64,000 nt of DNA, taken from Posidonia oceanica. Taxonomy: Eukaryota > Streptophyta > Magnoliopsida > Alismatales > Posidoniaceae. The stretch covers positions 148,005,501 to 148,069,500 of the forward strand of contig JAZBRS010000026.1 of assembly GCA_037176725.1 (NCBI GenBank), in the 5' to 3' direction. A program made the position numbers and the translations under genes. The notes below the pieces were generated by a model that did no database searches, was not told where the DNA came from, and saw only the letters and a list, made by a program, of their open reading frames with translations. Of the stretch, positions 1-10,145 are shown piece by piece (within the stretch, counting starts at the first letter, position 1; each line of letters opens with the position of its first letter).

Positions 1-2843
1 TGACGTCCTAGTCGACAATACAGCGGGCCACAAAATGCTCTCCTTCATGGACGGCTTTGCTGGATACAATCAGATCAAAATGGCAGAAGAGGACATGGAA
101 AAGACCTCATTCATTACCCCTTGGGGAGTCTTCTGCTACCAAGTCATGCCGTTCGGCCTGAAAAATGCTGGTGCAACCTATCAGAGGGCCATGACTGCAT
201 TATTCCACGACCTCATGCACCAAGAAGTGGAGGTCTATGTAGACGATATGATTGCCAAAACCAAAGAGCCCGAAGATCATTTGCCTGTCTCAGAAAGCTC
301 TTTGACCGTCTACGGAAGTACAAGCTGCGCCTGAATCCCAAGAAGTGCGTATTCAGGGTGTCTTCTGGCAAATTGCTCGGCTACATTGTTAGCCAAAGGG
401 GGATCGAGGTGGACCCGTTGAAAGCACAAGCCATCATGGACATGCCACCCCCTAGAACTGAAAAAGAAGTCAGAAGTCTGCTTGGGCGTTTACAATTTAT
501 CAGTCGCTTCATTGCACAGCTTACGCCCATCTGCGAACCCATATTCAAGCTCTTAAAGAAGAATGCGCAGATTCACTGGAGCGAGGAGTGTCAGGCTGCA
601 TTTGCCAAGATCAAGCAGCTGTTGATCAAGCCTCCTGTCCTGGTCCCGCCTACGCCGGGGAGACCTTTGCTTCTCTACCTCTCTACCACGCAGCATTCCA
701 TGGGCGCCGTCTTGGGCCAACATGACGAATCTGGTAGGAAGGAGCGCGCCATCTACTACCTGAGCAAGAAATTTAATGAATGCGAAGCCAGGTACAGTAC
801 ACTAGAGAAGACTTGCCTGTCCCTTGTCTGGGCTGCACAGAAGTTGAAGCACTACATGATGGCATACCCAGTGCAGCTCTTATGCCGGCATGATCCCATC
901 AAATTCCTCTTTCAGAAGCCGGCCATGGTGGGCAGATGTGCTAAGTGGCAGGTGTTATTGTCCCAGTACGACATCACCTTTGTCACACAGAAATCCATGA
1001 AGGGTCAAGCAATGGCAGACCATCTTGCCGACCTTCCTCTGCCTGAGTACCAACCCCTCCAGACACAGTTCCCTGATGAAGACATTCTCTTTGCAATGGA
1101 GGACTCTGAGCAGAAAGATCCTGAAGAAGCAGAGGAATGGCAGCTCTACTTTGATGGTGCAGTCAACAAGAAGGGCCGAGGCGTTGGCGCAGTGCTGACC
1201 ACGCCCCAAGGACAGATGACTCCTTTCGCAAGGAAGCTGACTTTCACCTGCACAAACAACGAAGCAGAGTATGAAGCATGCATCCTGGGGTTGAGAGTCG
1301 CCCTCGAGCATGAGGCGCAGAAGCTGCATGTGCACGGCGATGCCATGCTGGTGATTTCTCAAGTGAACGGCGATTGGAAGACAAAAGATCCCAAGCTTGT
1401 GCCGTATCACGAACACCTGCTAAGGCTGATGGAAAAATTCAAAAGCATCCGCTTCACATACCTGAACAGAGCAAGGAACGCGTATGCAGACGCACTAGCA
1501 ACTCTGGCATCCTGGCTCACCATTTCTGAAGACAGCACTGTGGATGTATCAGTCACTCGCATTGAACAGCCTGCATACTGCATGAGCATAGAAGAAGCGG
1601 ATCCCGCAGAGGGGCAGCCCTGGTATCAAGACATAAAGTCCTTCCTGGAGTCTGGTAGCTTTCCTCCTGATACCACGGCAACAGACAAGAGGACTCTGGT
1701 GCGTCTGGCGTCGAAGTATGTGTTAGGGGCCGGGCAGCTGTACAGAAGGTCATACAATCAGATGCTACTGCGCTGCCTGAACAAATCGGAGGCTGACACG
1801 CTGATGCTTCAAGTGCATGCGGGGACCTGTGGCCCGCACATGAACGGCGTCCTCCTAGCCAAGAAGATCATGCTGCAGGGTTATTTCTGGCAGACCATGG
1901 AAGCCGACTGCTGCCGGTTCGTGCGTAGATGCCACAATTGTCAAATCCATGGTAACTTTATCAAGGCCCCTCCGCATCAGCTGCACAACATGTCTTCGCC
2001 ATGGCCTTTCTCCACCTGGGGGATCGATGTCATCGGCGCCCTCCACCCTGCTGCTTCAAATGGTCATCGTTACATTCTGGTAGCGATCGATTACTTTACC
2101 AAGTGGGTGGAAGCAGCTTCTTACAAGACAGTCACCGCTGCGGCAACAATATTGTTGCCCGATATGGGGTCCCGCACTCTGTCATCTCTGATAACGGCTC
2201 AAACTTTATTGCCAAAAGGATCGAGGAATACCTGCAAAGTCTCAGAATCAAGCACCATCGATCCTCGCCTTATCGGCCTCAGATGAACGGAGCAGTGGAG
2301 TCTGCAAACAAGAACATTGTCAAGATCCTGAAGAAAATGGCAGAAATCCACAAGGATTGGCACGACAAGCTCCCGTACGCGCTCTGGGCGTACAGGACAT
2401 CAATCCGGACCTCTACAAGAGCCACCCCGTACTCTCTAGTGTACGGCATGGAGGCGGTGTTACCTGTTGAAGTGGAGATCCCCTCTCTGCGGATCCTGCG
2501 GGAAGCTGAGTTGGAAGAAGCAGAATGGGTCGAAGACCGCTGCGTCCAACTGAACTTGATTGATGAGTGCAGATTGCAAGCCATGCACAACGCTCACTGC
2601 TATCAGAAGCGGATGGCCAGAGCATTCTTGAAGAAGGTCCAGCCCAGAAGCTTCCAGCCAGGGGACCTTGTCTTGCGCGCCATTCACTTGCCGGACGGTC
2701 GAGGGAAATTCCGGCCCAATTGGTGTGGCCCCTTCGTGGTCAAGCAGATCTTTTCAGGAGGCGCTGTAACTCTTGAGGATATGGACCAGGTCGAGCAGTC
2801 TGAGCCCGTCAACCTCTGTTATCTAAAAAAGTACTATCAGTAG
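1..2843 (+). pseudogene. pol: pol of element A (RT-RNaseH-aRNaseH-integrase), 5' truncated by window, two frameshifts
   Basis: Replication polyprotein of a Tat/Ogre-type element. The RT palm is present with catalytic YVDDM at 236-250. The first RNase H (about 645-1030) reads LYLST where a metal-binding Asp is expected, so it is probably inactive. A second RNase H (about 1138-1520) has LYFDG, NNEAEYEA, HGDAML and YADALA, giving a full D-E-D-D set. Integrase follows with an H-H-C-C finger (about 1810-1950, CHNC), a D-D-E core (WGIDVIG, ISDNGSNF, GAVESANK) and a GPF-type C-terminal segment; it ends TAG at 2841-2843. Compared with copy B, one base is missing near 281 and 19 bases are missing near 2144 (between AACA-like repeats). 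These move the frame from 2 to 1 to 0. No in-frame stop is otherwise present. Confidence 0.95.
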
Positions 2844-2920
2844 CCGAAAGCGGCCCCGTTGCAGATGCCCTTCTCCCACCTATACTTGCATTTTCATTCT
2901 CGCCTTCTTGCTTCATCTCC

Positions 2921-3055
2921 TTTCAAATCATAATTGTCATTCTTTCAACTCTTGCGACTCTCTGTTTCAAATCATCATCGTCATCCTTTCAACTCTTGCG
3001 ACTCTCTGTTTCAAATCATCATCGTCATCCTTTCAACTCTTGCATCCCTATTCAA
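2921..3055 (+). repeat. 44-bp tandem repeat, 3 copies
   Basis: Units begin TTTCAAATCAT at 2921, 2965 and 3009, an exact spacing of 44 bases. Copy B has about one unit at the corresponding place (from about 49257), so the array expanded in A. Confidence 0.9.
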
Positions 3056-3269
3056 ATCATCATCATCATTCTCTCAAGCATTGCATCTTTAGCTCGGTGA
3101 TGACAACCGGAAGTGCTTGCCTGCTCTGGAAAGAGTCACCCTGCCTCACCTGGCACTACTTAGATGACTTAGCAAGTGAGGGAGCCACCACCAATAAGGA
3201 CAGGCGAACTGCCTAATCTCGCAAGGACATACACCTCTGAGGGAGGAAAAATGTTAGGATGTGAGCTTG

Positions 3270-3304
<35 letters not shown>
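3270..3304 (+). repeat. 35-base poly(A) run
   Basis: A homopolymer of 35 A lies directly after GTGAGCTTG. B has only five A at the same place (about 49531), with homologous sequence on both sides, so this is probably slippage and not an inserted retroposon tail. Confidence 0.85.
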
Positions 3305-3309
<5 letters not shown>

Positions 3310-4365
3310 TAGACATCTAGGTTTGGGCACCTCCAAGGAACAGAAGACGAAGACAGAAGCCGGCCCTAGAGATAGGGGTGTGCAGTCTAACCCTGCTCCT
3401 TCTACCCATCACACAGTAGACCCAAAACCTGAATCCATTACATTTCAAGCACCCTCCTTTTGCCACCAGAATGGGGATAGCAGAAGCCAAAAAAATAGGA
3501 AAAAGATCAAGCAAAAAAAAAAGAAAAAAAAAGGAGAAGAAAAAAGAGATAGAACAAAAACAAAAACAAAAGAAAAGCAAGCAAAACAAAAAAAGAAGAA
3601 AAAGGGCAAAGGTAGCCCAAAAAAAACACAGGCACCGTTATCCCCCATACTTTACTAGAGATCCCCAGCATGTCAAGCCTGGAAAAGGGGTCTACCACAT
3701 CCTCCCAAGAACAAACACATGCCTTCTCCTAGCTAGGGGCAGAGAAAGACTGCATACCTATGAGGGAGAAACCTTTCAAAAAAGAGAGAGCTGAAAGAAT
3801 AGGTGTAGGTCCTGAGAGTGCGGCCAGTAGCCTGTCCTTACCACATCACCACCTGTATAGTGCCAACGACCTGTTCCGGAGCGCCACCAATAAGCCGAGA
3901 GTCTGAGTAGGGCCCAGTGAGTCAAGGACCACTCCCTTCCTCTGCAGCAGGCACCAAAGCACTCCGTATGCTGAGGGCACTCAAGCATACCCATCCACCC
4001 AAGCATATCCATCCATTCAAACATACTTAGTCATCCAATAATATTCATCCTCATAAGCATATCACTAGCATCTTGCATTCATGCATCTTCCTTCTTTCCT
4101 CTCCCCTTTCGACAATCTCTCCGCTCTGCAACACGCTCAGGCCCTGAGACAGTACTCTTCCCCAGCAGAGCGCACCGACGACACTCAAGCTGCGTCGGTC
4201 CACATCCCCTGCCGGCCCTCGCCCCCGCTTTTCGCCAGACTGCTGCCAATTCCCTTTATTCATTTGTGCTTAACTGCTATGTTATGTTATCAACTGCTAA
4301 ATGCATACTGGAACTACATTTTCAACCTCAGCTTCTGCTTATTGTCAAAGATTATATGCCTGCGA

Positions 4366-4389
4366 GATCTGACTATTTATTAATAGCAG
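4366..4389 (+). other. Putative 3' splice site upstream of the extra ORF
   Basis: A CTGAC branch-like motif is followed about 20 bases later by CAG before GTACCT (AG at 4388-4389). B keeps the same layout (CTGAC at 50526-50530, AG at 50550-50551) although the bases between differ. This fits expression of the extra ORF from a spliced RNA; that is an inference. Confidence 0.45.
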
Positions 4390-4436
4390 GTACCTCAAGC
4401 CTTACGGCAATCAGCCTGTCTTCTGCAACCAGTGCA

Positions 4437-5639
4437 ATGGGTTTTCCTACCCTGTTGACTCCCGCACACTGCTCGGAAACCCTGCGAGAATGGATCAGCA
4501 GGCTCACTCTACAAGACTGTGAAAAGTTGCGCCTGTGGGGCATACCAACTAAGCTGCTAAAGGCTGCTGATGTGGAGGTCAGCCGCCACCTTCTATGTGC
4601 CGCCGCGAGATTCTGGAAGCCGGTGCATCATGTCTTCCGCTTCAACAAAACTGAGCTGACACCTACACTGGAAGAGGTGCGTCGGATATGCGGCTTTTCA
4701 AAGATCTTGGGGCCGCCTGTTTTCATGAGGCGCGACGGATATCTCCGGGTCCTGAGCCAACTGACTGGGCTCTCCACTCAAGCCTGCCAACAACACCTAA
4801 TCTGCACCAGTGGACCAGAGCCTATGCTTCGCCTTGCACACTTTGATGAAATCTTGAACAAGCGTGCTGACCTCGGAGATGAGCTGTGGCTCCGAGGATT
4901 CGTCATCCGCTTTCTGGGCGAACTAATCTTTACTCATGGCCGACTGACAGTGGCCATCGAGGTTGCAGAGATTGCATTAGCTGTGGTGACCCAGCATATA
5001 GATCTGGCACCAGTTGTCTTGGCAGAGACTTATCACGGGCTGGACCGCATTTCTCATCGCTGCCGCCACTTCCACGGTTGCGGAGCACTTATACAAGTCT
5101 GGCTGATCGCGCACTTAGAAATGGACTTCCTGCGCCCTCAAATGCATGCCTTTGAAGCCTACTGCAGTAGCGCCCGTACCAGAGCAGAAAAGAGCGTCAA
5201 AGACGAGTACGAGAGGCTGTCAGCGCTGACTGACGACGCTGTGACCTGGCGTATCATTCCCTCTACAGCAGAGCCCTTCACAGTCTTCTTCAGCGCGCGT
5301 GACACGCGGCTGATCATTCTTCCAGGCTTCACAGCAGGCGTAGAGTACCATCCAATCAGGGTCATGCGCCAGTTCGGCTTCCAGCAGGGCGCCTTCATCG
5401 ACAGTACAGCGCCCGAGCTTCTACAGACTTATTCTCTCAGCACCACTGCCCCAACCAAGAAGCTTGCTAGTCTGATGCAGCATGGGGTCCAATCTACAGA
5501 CGTTGCAGCTGTGAGAGGTACTGGATACACTTCTGATTATGAAGCGGAAGTCCGACAGCTCTGGCCAATCACTGAAGTCCCGCCAGGCGGCCCCTTATTC
5601 CCCGACTTCAGGCAGCCGAAGAAGGCCCGGGTTGACTAG
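4437..5639 (+). CDS. Extra ORF of element A: plant-mobile-domain / DUF7745-like protein
   Basis: Intact frame of 400 codons between integrase and the 3' LTR, same strand as pol. The start is the ATG of MGFPTLLT, conserved at 50601 in B; the frame is also open upstream to 4266 but that part is not conserved. Residues about 55-95 read FWKPVHHVFRF, then ELTPTLEEVRRICGF. This matches the way DUF7745 and plant mobile domains begin (FW-x-FRF, then TPTLEE). Further on, an LAPVVLAETYHGL segment and CGALIQVW resemble the later helices of those domains. No catalytic site, signal peptide or membrane segment is evident. Extra ORFs are known to be frequent in the Tat clade; their function is unknown. Copy B has the same length but three stops. 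Confidence 0.85.
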   Translation: MGFPTLLTPAHCSETLREWISRLTLQDCEKLRLWGIPTKLLKAADVEVSRHLLCAAARFWKPVHHVFRFNKTELTPTLEEVRRICGFSKILGPPVFMRRDGYLRVLSQLTGLSTQACQQHLICTSGPEPMLRLAHFDEILNKRADLGDELWLRGFVIRFLGELIFTHGRLTVAIEVAEIALAVVTQHIDLAPVVLAETYHGLDRISHRCRHFHGCGALIQVWLIAHLEMDFLRPQMHAFEAYCSSARTRAEKSVKDEYERLSALTDDAVTWRIIPSTAEPFTVFFSARDTRLIILPGFTAGVEYHPIRVMRQFGFQQGAFIDSTAPELLQTYSLSTTAPTKKLASLMQHGVQSTDVAAVRGTGYTSDYEAEVRQLWPITEVPPGGPLFPDFRQPKKARVD

Positions 5640-6185
5640 GCCCTTGTGCGATCATCATGGGGTCTTCTTCTTTTTTTTGTGTGCTGTGCATTTCTGGCCT
5701 GCCTCAGGCATTGTACTTATCAAGATCATATCAATAGAAACTGTTTCTGCTTTCTGCTTGCACATCAAGACTCTTCGCTGCATTGCATATCATCATCGTC
5801 ATCATTATCTTGGGCCCTCTAATCAGACTTGCAGACATCCCGATGCAGCAAAATCCTCAGCACCCAATCCGGAGCCCAGAGCATCTGCAGGCCCGCGACA
5901 CTCAGCTCCGCTATCCGGCATCCCCAGCTGGTTATCCCCAGCTGGATCATCATCTCTATGGGCTGGCACCCCAAACTGCCCGGCGAAAGGTCCGTCAACC
6001 TGTTATCCTCCTCAGCTGTTCATCCTCAGCTGAGTCCCTCGCGGGCTGGCACCCCAAACTGCTCGGCGATGGGTCCGTCAACCTATCATCCATCCACTCG
6101 CCTATCTGTCCTTGCATCCTGATGCCAGGGGCGTACCGACCATCCCCTGGTATCATCCTGATACCAGGGGCATCTTTTGGTCACC
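5640..6185 (+). other. Start of 3' untranslated region of element A
   Basis: Non-coding. Contains two diverged half-units related to the 115-bp repeat that follows (CGGCGA-type motifs near 5981 and 6064) and the perfect hairpin at 6144-6170. The first part aligns with 51804-52170 in B. Confidence 0.75.
6144..6170 (+). other. Perfect 12-bp hairpin
   Basis: CCCCTGGTATCA pairs with TGATACCAGGGG across a 3-base loop (TCC). A second hairpin of the same design, with a changed base pair, is at 6820-6846. Confidence 0.85.
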
Positions 6186-6750
6186 CGGTGGTATCATCCC
6201 CAGCTGAGTCCTCTTCTCGGCTGGTCATCCCCAGTCGAGTCCCCAGTTGGTCGCCCCCAGCTGGATCATTATCTCTGCGGGTTGGCACCCCAAACTGCTC
6301 GGCGAAAGGTCCGTCAACCTGGCACTCTTCTCGGCTGGTCATCCCCAGTCGAGTCCCCAGTTGGTCACCCCCAGCTGGATCATTATCCCTTGCGGGCTGG
6401 CACCCCAAACTGCTCGGCGAAAGGTCCGTCAACCTGGCACTCTTCTCGGCTGGTCATCCCCAGTCGAGTCCCCAGTTGGTCGCCCCCAGCTGGATCATTA
6501 TCCCTTGCGGGCTGGCACCCCAAACTGCTCGGCGAAAGGTCCGTCAACCTGGCACTATTCTCGGCTGGTCATCCCCAGTCGAGTCCCCAGTTGGTCGCCC
6601 CCAGCTGGATCATTATCCCTTGCGGGCTGGCACCCCAAACTGCTCGGCGAAAGGTCCGTCAACCTGACACTCTTCTCGGCCGGTCATCCCCAGCTGAGTC
6701 CCCAGCTGATCGCCCTCAGCTGAATCCCTTGCGGGCTGGTACCCCCAAAC
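6186..6750 (+). repeat. 115-bp tandem repeat, about 4.5 copies
   Basis: The motif GGCGAAAGGTCCGTCAACCT recurs at 6301, 6416, 6531 and 6646, exactly 115 bases apart. Flanking copies are diverged. Because 115 is not a multiple of three, all forward frames read the same peptide in turn; these frames are not genes. B has one or two diverged units (about 52100-52170). Confidence 0.93.
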
Positions 6751-6819
6751 TACTCGTCTGACAAGCACGACACTCTTGTCATCACTCTCTGCTTTCGATG
6801 CCATGGACGCGCTGGCCAA

Positions 6820-6846
6820 CCCCTGGTGTCATCCCGACACCAGGGG
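6820..6846 (+). other. 11-bp hairpin, compensatory variant of 6144-6170
   Basis: CCCCTGGTGTC pairs with GACACCAGGGG across ATCCC. Compared with 6144-6170 an A-T pair is replaced by G-C, so pairing is kept. B has an identical copy at 52241-52267. Confidence 0.85.
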
Positions 6847-6887
6847 CATCTTTTGATCGCCCCACGGTATCATTCTCTCCCCCTTTC

Positions 6888-6914
6888 CCCTATGACGTTC
6901 CTGGCGTCATAGGG
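6888..6914 (+). other. 10-bp hairpin with TTCCTGG loop
   Basis: CCCTATGACG pairs perfectly with CGTCATAGGG around a 7-base loop, TTCCTGG. B has the same loop at 52319-52325 with the two loop-closing pairs changed to T-A and A-T. Confidence 0.85.
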
Positions 6915-7021
6915 ATGGTTTCTTCTCATCATTCCCTTACCCCTTCTTTGCCGGTTGATAAGTCCGATATCTTATCATTCTCATCATTCCCTTACCCCTT
7001 CTTTGCCGGCCGATAAGTCCG

Positions 7022-7800
7022 ATATCTTATCATTCTCATCATTCTCTCATCCCCTCTTTAGCTTAACTTCTCATCATGATCTCATCCCCTCTTTAGCTTA
7101 ATTTCTCATCATGATCTCATCTCCCTCTTTAGATTAATTTCTCATCATGATCTCATCTCCCTCTTTAGCTTAATTTCTCATCATGATCTCATCCCCCTCT
7201 TTAGCTTAATTTCTCATCATGATCTCATCTCCCTCTTTAGATTAATTTCTCATCATGATCTCATCCCCTCTTTAGCTTAACTTCTCATCATGATCTCATC
7301 CCCTCTTTAGATTAATTTCTCATCATGATCTCATCTCCCTCTTTAGATTAATTTCTCATCATGATCTCATCTCCCTCTTTAGATTAATTTCTCATCATGA
7401 TCTCATCTCCCTCTTTAGATTAATTTCTCATCATGATCTCATCTCCCTCTTTAGATTAACTTCTCATCATGATCCCATCCCCCTCTTTAGCTTAATTTCT
7501 CATCATGATCTTATCCCCTCTTTAGCTTAACCTCTCATCATTCCCTCACCCCCCTCTTTAGATTAATTTCTCATCATGATCTCATCCCCCTCTTTAGATT
7601 AATTTCTCATCATGATCTCATCCCCCTCTTTAGCTTAACTTCTCATCATTACCTCATCCCCTCTTTAGCTTAACTTCTCATCATTACCTCGTCCCCTCTT
7701 TAGCTTAATTTCTCATCATGATCTCATCCCCCTCTTTAGCTTAATTTCTCATCATGATCTCATCCCCCTCTTTAGATCAACTTCTCATCATTACCTCATC
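7022..7800 (+). repeat. About 36-bp tandem repeat, about 21 copies
   Basis: Units read roughly CTCATCATGATCTCATC then CCCCTCTTTAG then MTTAAYTT. I count 21 CTTTAG cores between about 7056 and 7775, giving a mean period near 36 bases with small length changes. Each typical unit contains the palindrome ATCATGAT. Both ends are flanked by a GATAAG...CTTATC hairpin (about 7010 and 7818). Confidence 0.92.
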
Positions 7801-7879
7801 CCCTCTTTGCCGGCCGATAAGTCCGATATCTTATCATTCTCATCATGATCTTACCCCCTCTTATCAATCAATCAATCAC

Positions 7880-8885
7880 TCGTGCTAGGCTGATATCCGA
7901 AACTATCATCTATCAATCACTCGTGCTAGGCTGATATCCGAAACTATCTCAGGCTGATAACCTAAACTATCTTCTGGCCGATCCATGGTTGGCCCGCAGT
8001 TGTGTTATACGGCTGACATCCAGTAACTGTCCCTCGTAAATGCACTTTTCCAGTTGATAGGTCTGTAAACTATCCATCGGTTGACAGGACCGTAAACTGT
8101 CGCTCCAGTTGGTAGGACTGTAAACTACCACGTGCAATTACGTTATACGGCTGACATCCAGTAACTGTCCCTTGCAATTGCGGTTTCCAGTTGATAGGAC
8201 TGTAAACTATCCTCCAGTTGATAGGTCTGTAAACTATCCACCGGTTGACAGGACCGTAAACTGTCGTTAGGCTGATATTCCTAAACTATCACCCGCAATT
8301 GCATTATACGGCTGATATCCAGTAACTATCCCTCATCATCGCGCGTTTCCAGTTGATAGGTCTGTAAACTATCCGTCGGTTGACAGGACCGTAAACTGTC
8401 GCTCCAGTTGATAGGTCTGTAAACTATCCACCAGTTGGTAGGACTGTAAACTACCACGCGCAATGATGTTATACGGCTGACATCCAGTAACTGTCCCTCG
8501 CAATGCCGTTTCCAGTTGATAGGACTGTAAACTATCCACCAGTTGATAGGACTGTAAACTATCCGCCGGTTGACAGGACCGTAAACTGTCGTTCCAGATG
8601 ATAGACTGTAAACTATCTGGCATTGCGTTATACGGCTGATATCCAGTAACTATCACTCATGGTTTGTGGGTTCCGGTTGACAGGACCGTAAACTGTCGCT
8701 CCAGTTGATAGGTCTGTAAACTATCCACCGGTTGACAGGACCGTAAACTGTCGCTAGGCTGATACTCCTAAACTATCACCCACAACCATGTTATACGGCT
8801 GATATCCAGTAACTATCACTCACAACTGCTCCGGTTGACAGGACCGTAAACTGTCACTCCCGGTTGATAGGACCGTAAACTATCC
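7880..8885 (+). repeat. Tandem array of about 30 short covarying hairpin units
   Basis: Units of about 27-40 bases have the form TTGATAG-(8-9)-AACTATC, TTGACAG-(8-9)-AACTGTC or TTGGTAG-(8-9)-AACTACC, plus related CTGATAT/CTGACAT forms. I located 30 units: 18 of the GATA/TATC type, 10 of the GAC/GTC type and 2 of the GGTAG/CTACC type. In all 30 the right arm matches its own left arm. The motif TTATACGGCTGA recurs about every 130-170 bases, giving a higher-order period. Confidence 0.9.
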
Positions 8886-9445
8886 GGACGATAAGCCCGT
8901 CACCTTATCATTTTTTTTTCTCCTTTTCGGCGTGACCTTGTCCCAGGAAGACGAAGTCACGCACCCCCTTTCTGCGATAGGAGAGTTGGCCTCTCTCCCC
9001 TCGCGCCCTTCTTTCCTGCTAGCTCGCTCCCCGAGCGGGGACCAGCTGCACTCTGTTTTCCTTCGCTTTGTCGTGTAAGTCTGGCCTCCCTGCCAGACAT
9101 TCGCGCCACATCGCGCCTTTTTACCATTTTCTTGCATCATCTCTGCACTTTCTTAGCTAGCACTGCATGTCATTTTAGCATCATCAGTATCACTTGCACA
9201 GCATCAGCATTTTCTTACAGCTACACTAACTTTTATACTAACTCTTGCATTGCACCAGCATCAGCATGCATACACACAGCACAGCATCCATCTGCATTGG
9301 CATCTTGCATTGCGGCAACGGGCTACGACCTTCGGTGCATCCGCCGAATAAGTAGCTCACGCCCATAGCAACCCGCTGCTCCCGCCGGTCAGATGGGGTG
9401 TCTTGTCAACCCTGAGCAGCGGCCGCGCTCCGCTTGCCCTCGCTC
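8886..9445 (+). other. End of 3' untranslated region of element A
   Basis: Starts with a further GATAAG...CTTATC hairpin (about 8886-8909), then unique GC-rich sequence (about 8925-9120), a CAGCATCAGCAT-like degenerate stretch (about 9120-9330), and GC-rich sequence up to the polypurine tract. No conserved gene seen. Confidence 0.6.
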
Positions 9446-9458
9446 AGGGAGGGGCATC
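9446..9458 (+). other. Polypurine tract of element A
   Basis: AGGGAGGGGCATC lies directly before the LTR start, the expected site for priming plus-strand DNA. LTR3 (52374) lacks such a tract, which supports its reading as a 5' LTR. Confidence 0.75.
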
Positions 9459-10145
9459 TGTTGACACCCCATCTTGACAGGCCTGGACCCTTGGAGCCCT
9501 CTTGTTGATTGCTGGATCAAACCCCAACAAAACCCTAACCCTAACCCTCCTCTCTACCCTTCAAAATCAGCCCATTTTGGCCTAAACCTTTACCCCCCTT
9601 CCCAACCTCAAAACCTAACCAAAATCCATAGGAAAATCCACCACTATCCACTCAACAAACCTACCCAAAAACCTAGGAATTTCCAAGCCTGACCCATTCC
9701 CAAAAACCATAGAAAACCTAGGTGAAACTACCCTTCTTCTACACCTTGAAACCCCTCCGAAACCTCCTTAGAACCAGACCAAAACTTCAGACCCCAGACT
9801 CCAAACCCTAGACCACCCACTCGCCAATTCTCACCCCATTCCAAGACCATTAAGACCCTCTTTCACCCAAATTATCCTTTTCTCTCTCCGGGATTATCAT
9901 TTTCTCTCTCCTCTCTCTCTCCTGATTATCATCTCTCTTTTCATCCCTTTCTTATCCTTTTTCTGGTCTGGCTGTGGGCCCCCTCTGTGCTTCTATCCTC
10001 CCTCTATCTTATCCCTATTTTTACTTTATTTTTAACACTTTTTCTGAATTTTTAAAAAATCGTTTTCCTCCAACCTATCTCTTTCCCTTTTATCTCCCTC
10101 TTTTTTCCATTTCTTTCCTCCTTCTCTTTTACTTTTCCCTCTCTT

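Larger units (their letters stand above)
2844..4436 (+). other. Spacer between pol and extra ORF of element A
   Basis: No convincing gene. It holds a 44-bp tandem repeat (2921-3055), a 35-base A run (3270-3304), a long A/G-rich stretch (about 3480-3620) and a moderately conserved segment (about 3085-3250 and 3640-4260). The conserved segment aligns with 49144-50450 in B and, inverted, with 18747-20074 in E. Short lysine-rich open frames here are products of the A/G bias and are not conserved as protein. Confidence 0.8.

Noticed and set aside
955..1753. Minus-strand frames opposite pol
   Set aside because: Antisense shadows of a well-identified polymerase with no independent motif.
3270..3304. 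Poly(A) tail of a processed pseudogene or SINE
   Set aside because: Sequence on both sides aligns with B, which has A5 here, and no target duplication is seen. Slippage is simpler.
3176..3794. Lysine-rich small proteins in the A/G-rich spacer
   Set aside because: Frames follow from AAA/AAG runs, overlap each other and are not conserved in B.
5783..6761. Overlapping forward frames of 150-290 codons in the 115-bp repeat
   Set aside because: The same peptide appears in turn in all three frames because 115 is not a multiple of three. Not a gene.
7022..8885. CRISPR-like regular array
   Set aside because: Units are continuous tandem repeats without unique spacers, in a plant retrotransposon.
9528..9550. 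Interstitial telomere repeat in LTR1
   Set aside because: Only about three CCCTAA-type units within a C/A-rich LTR start; LTR2 and LTR3 lack them. Too short.
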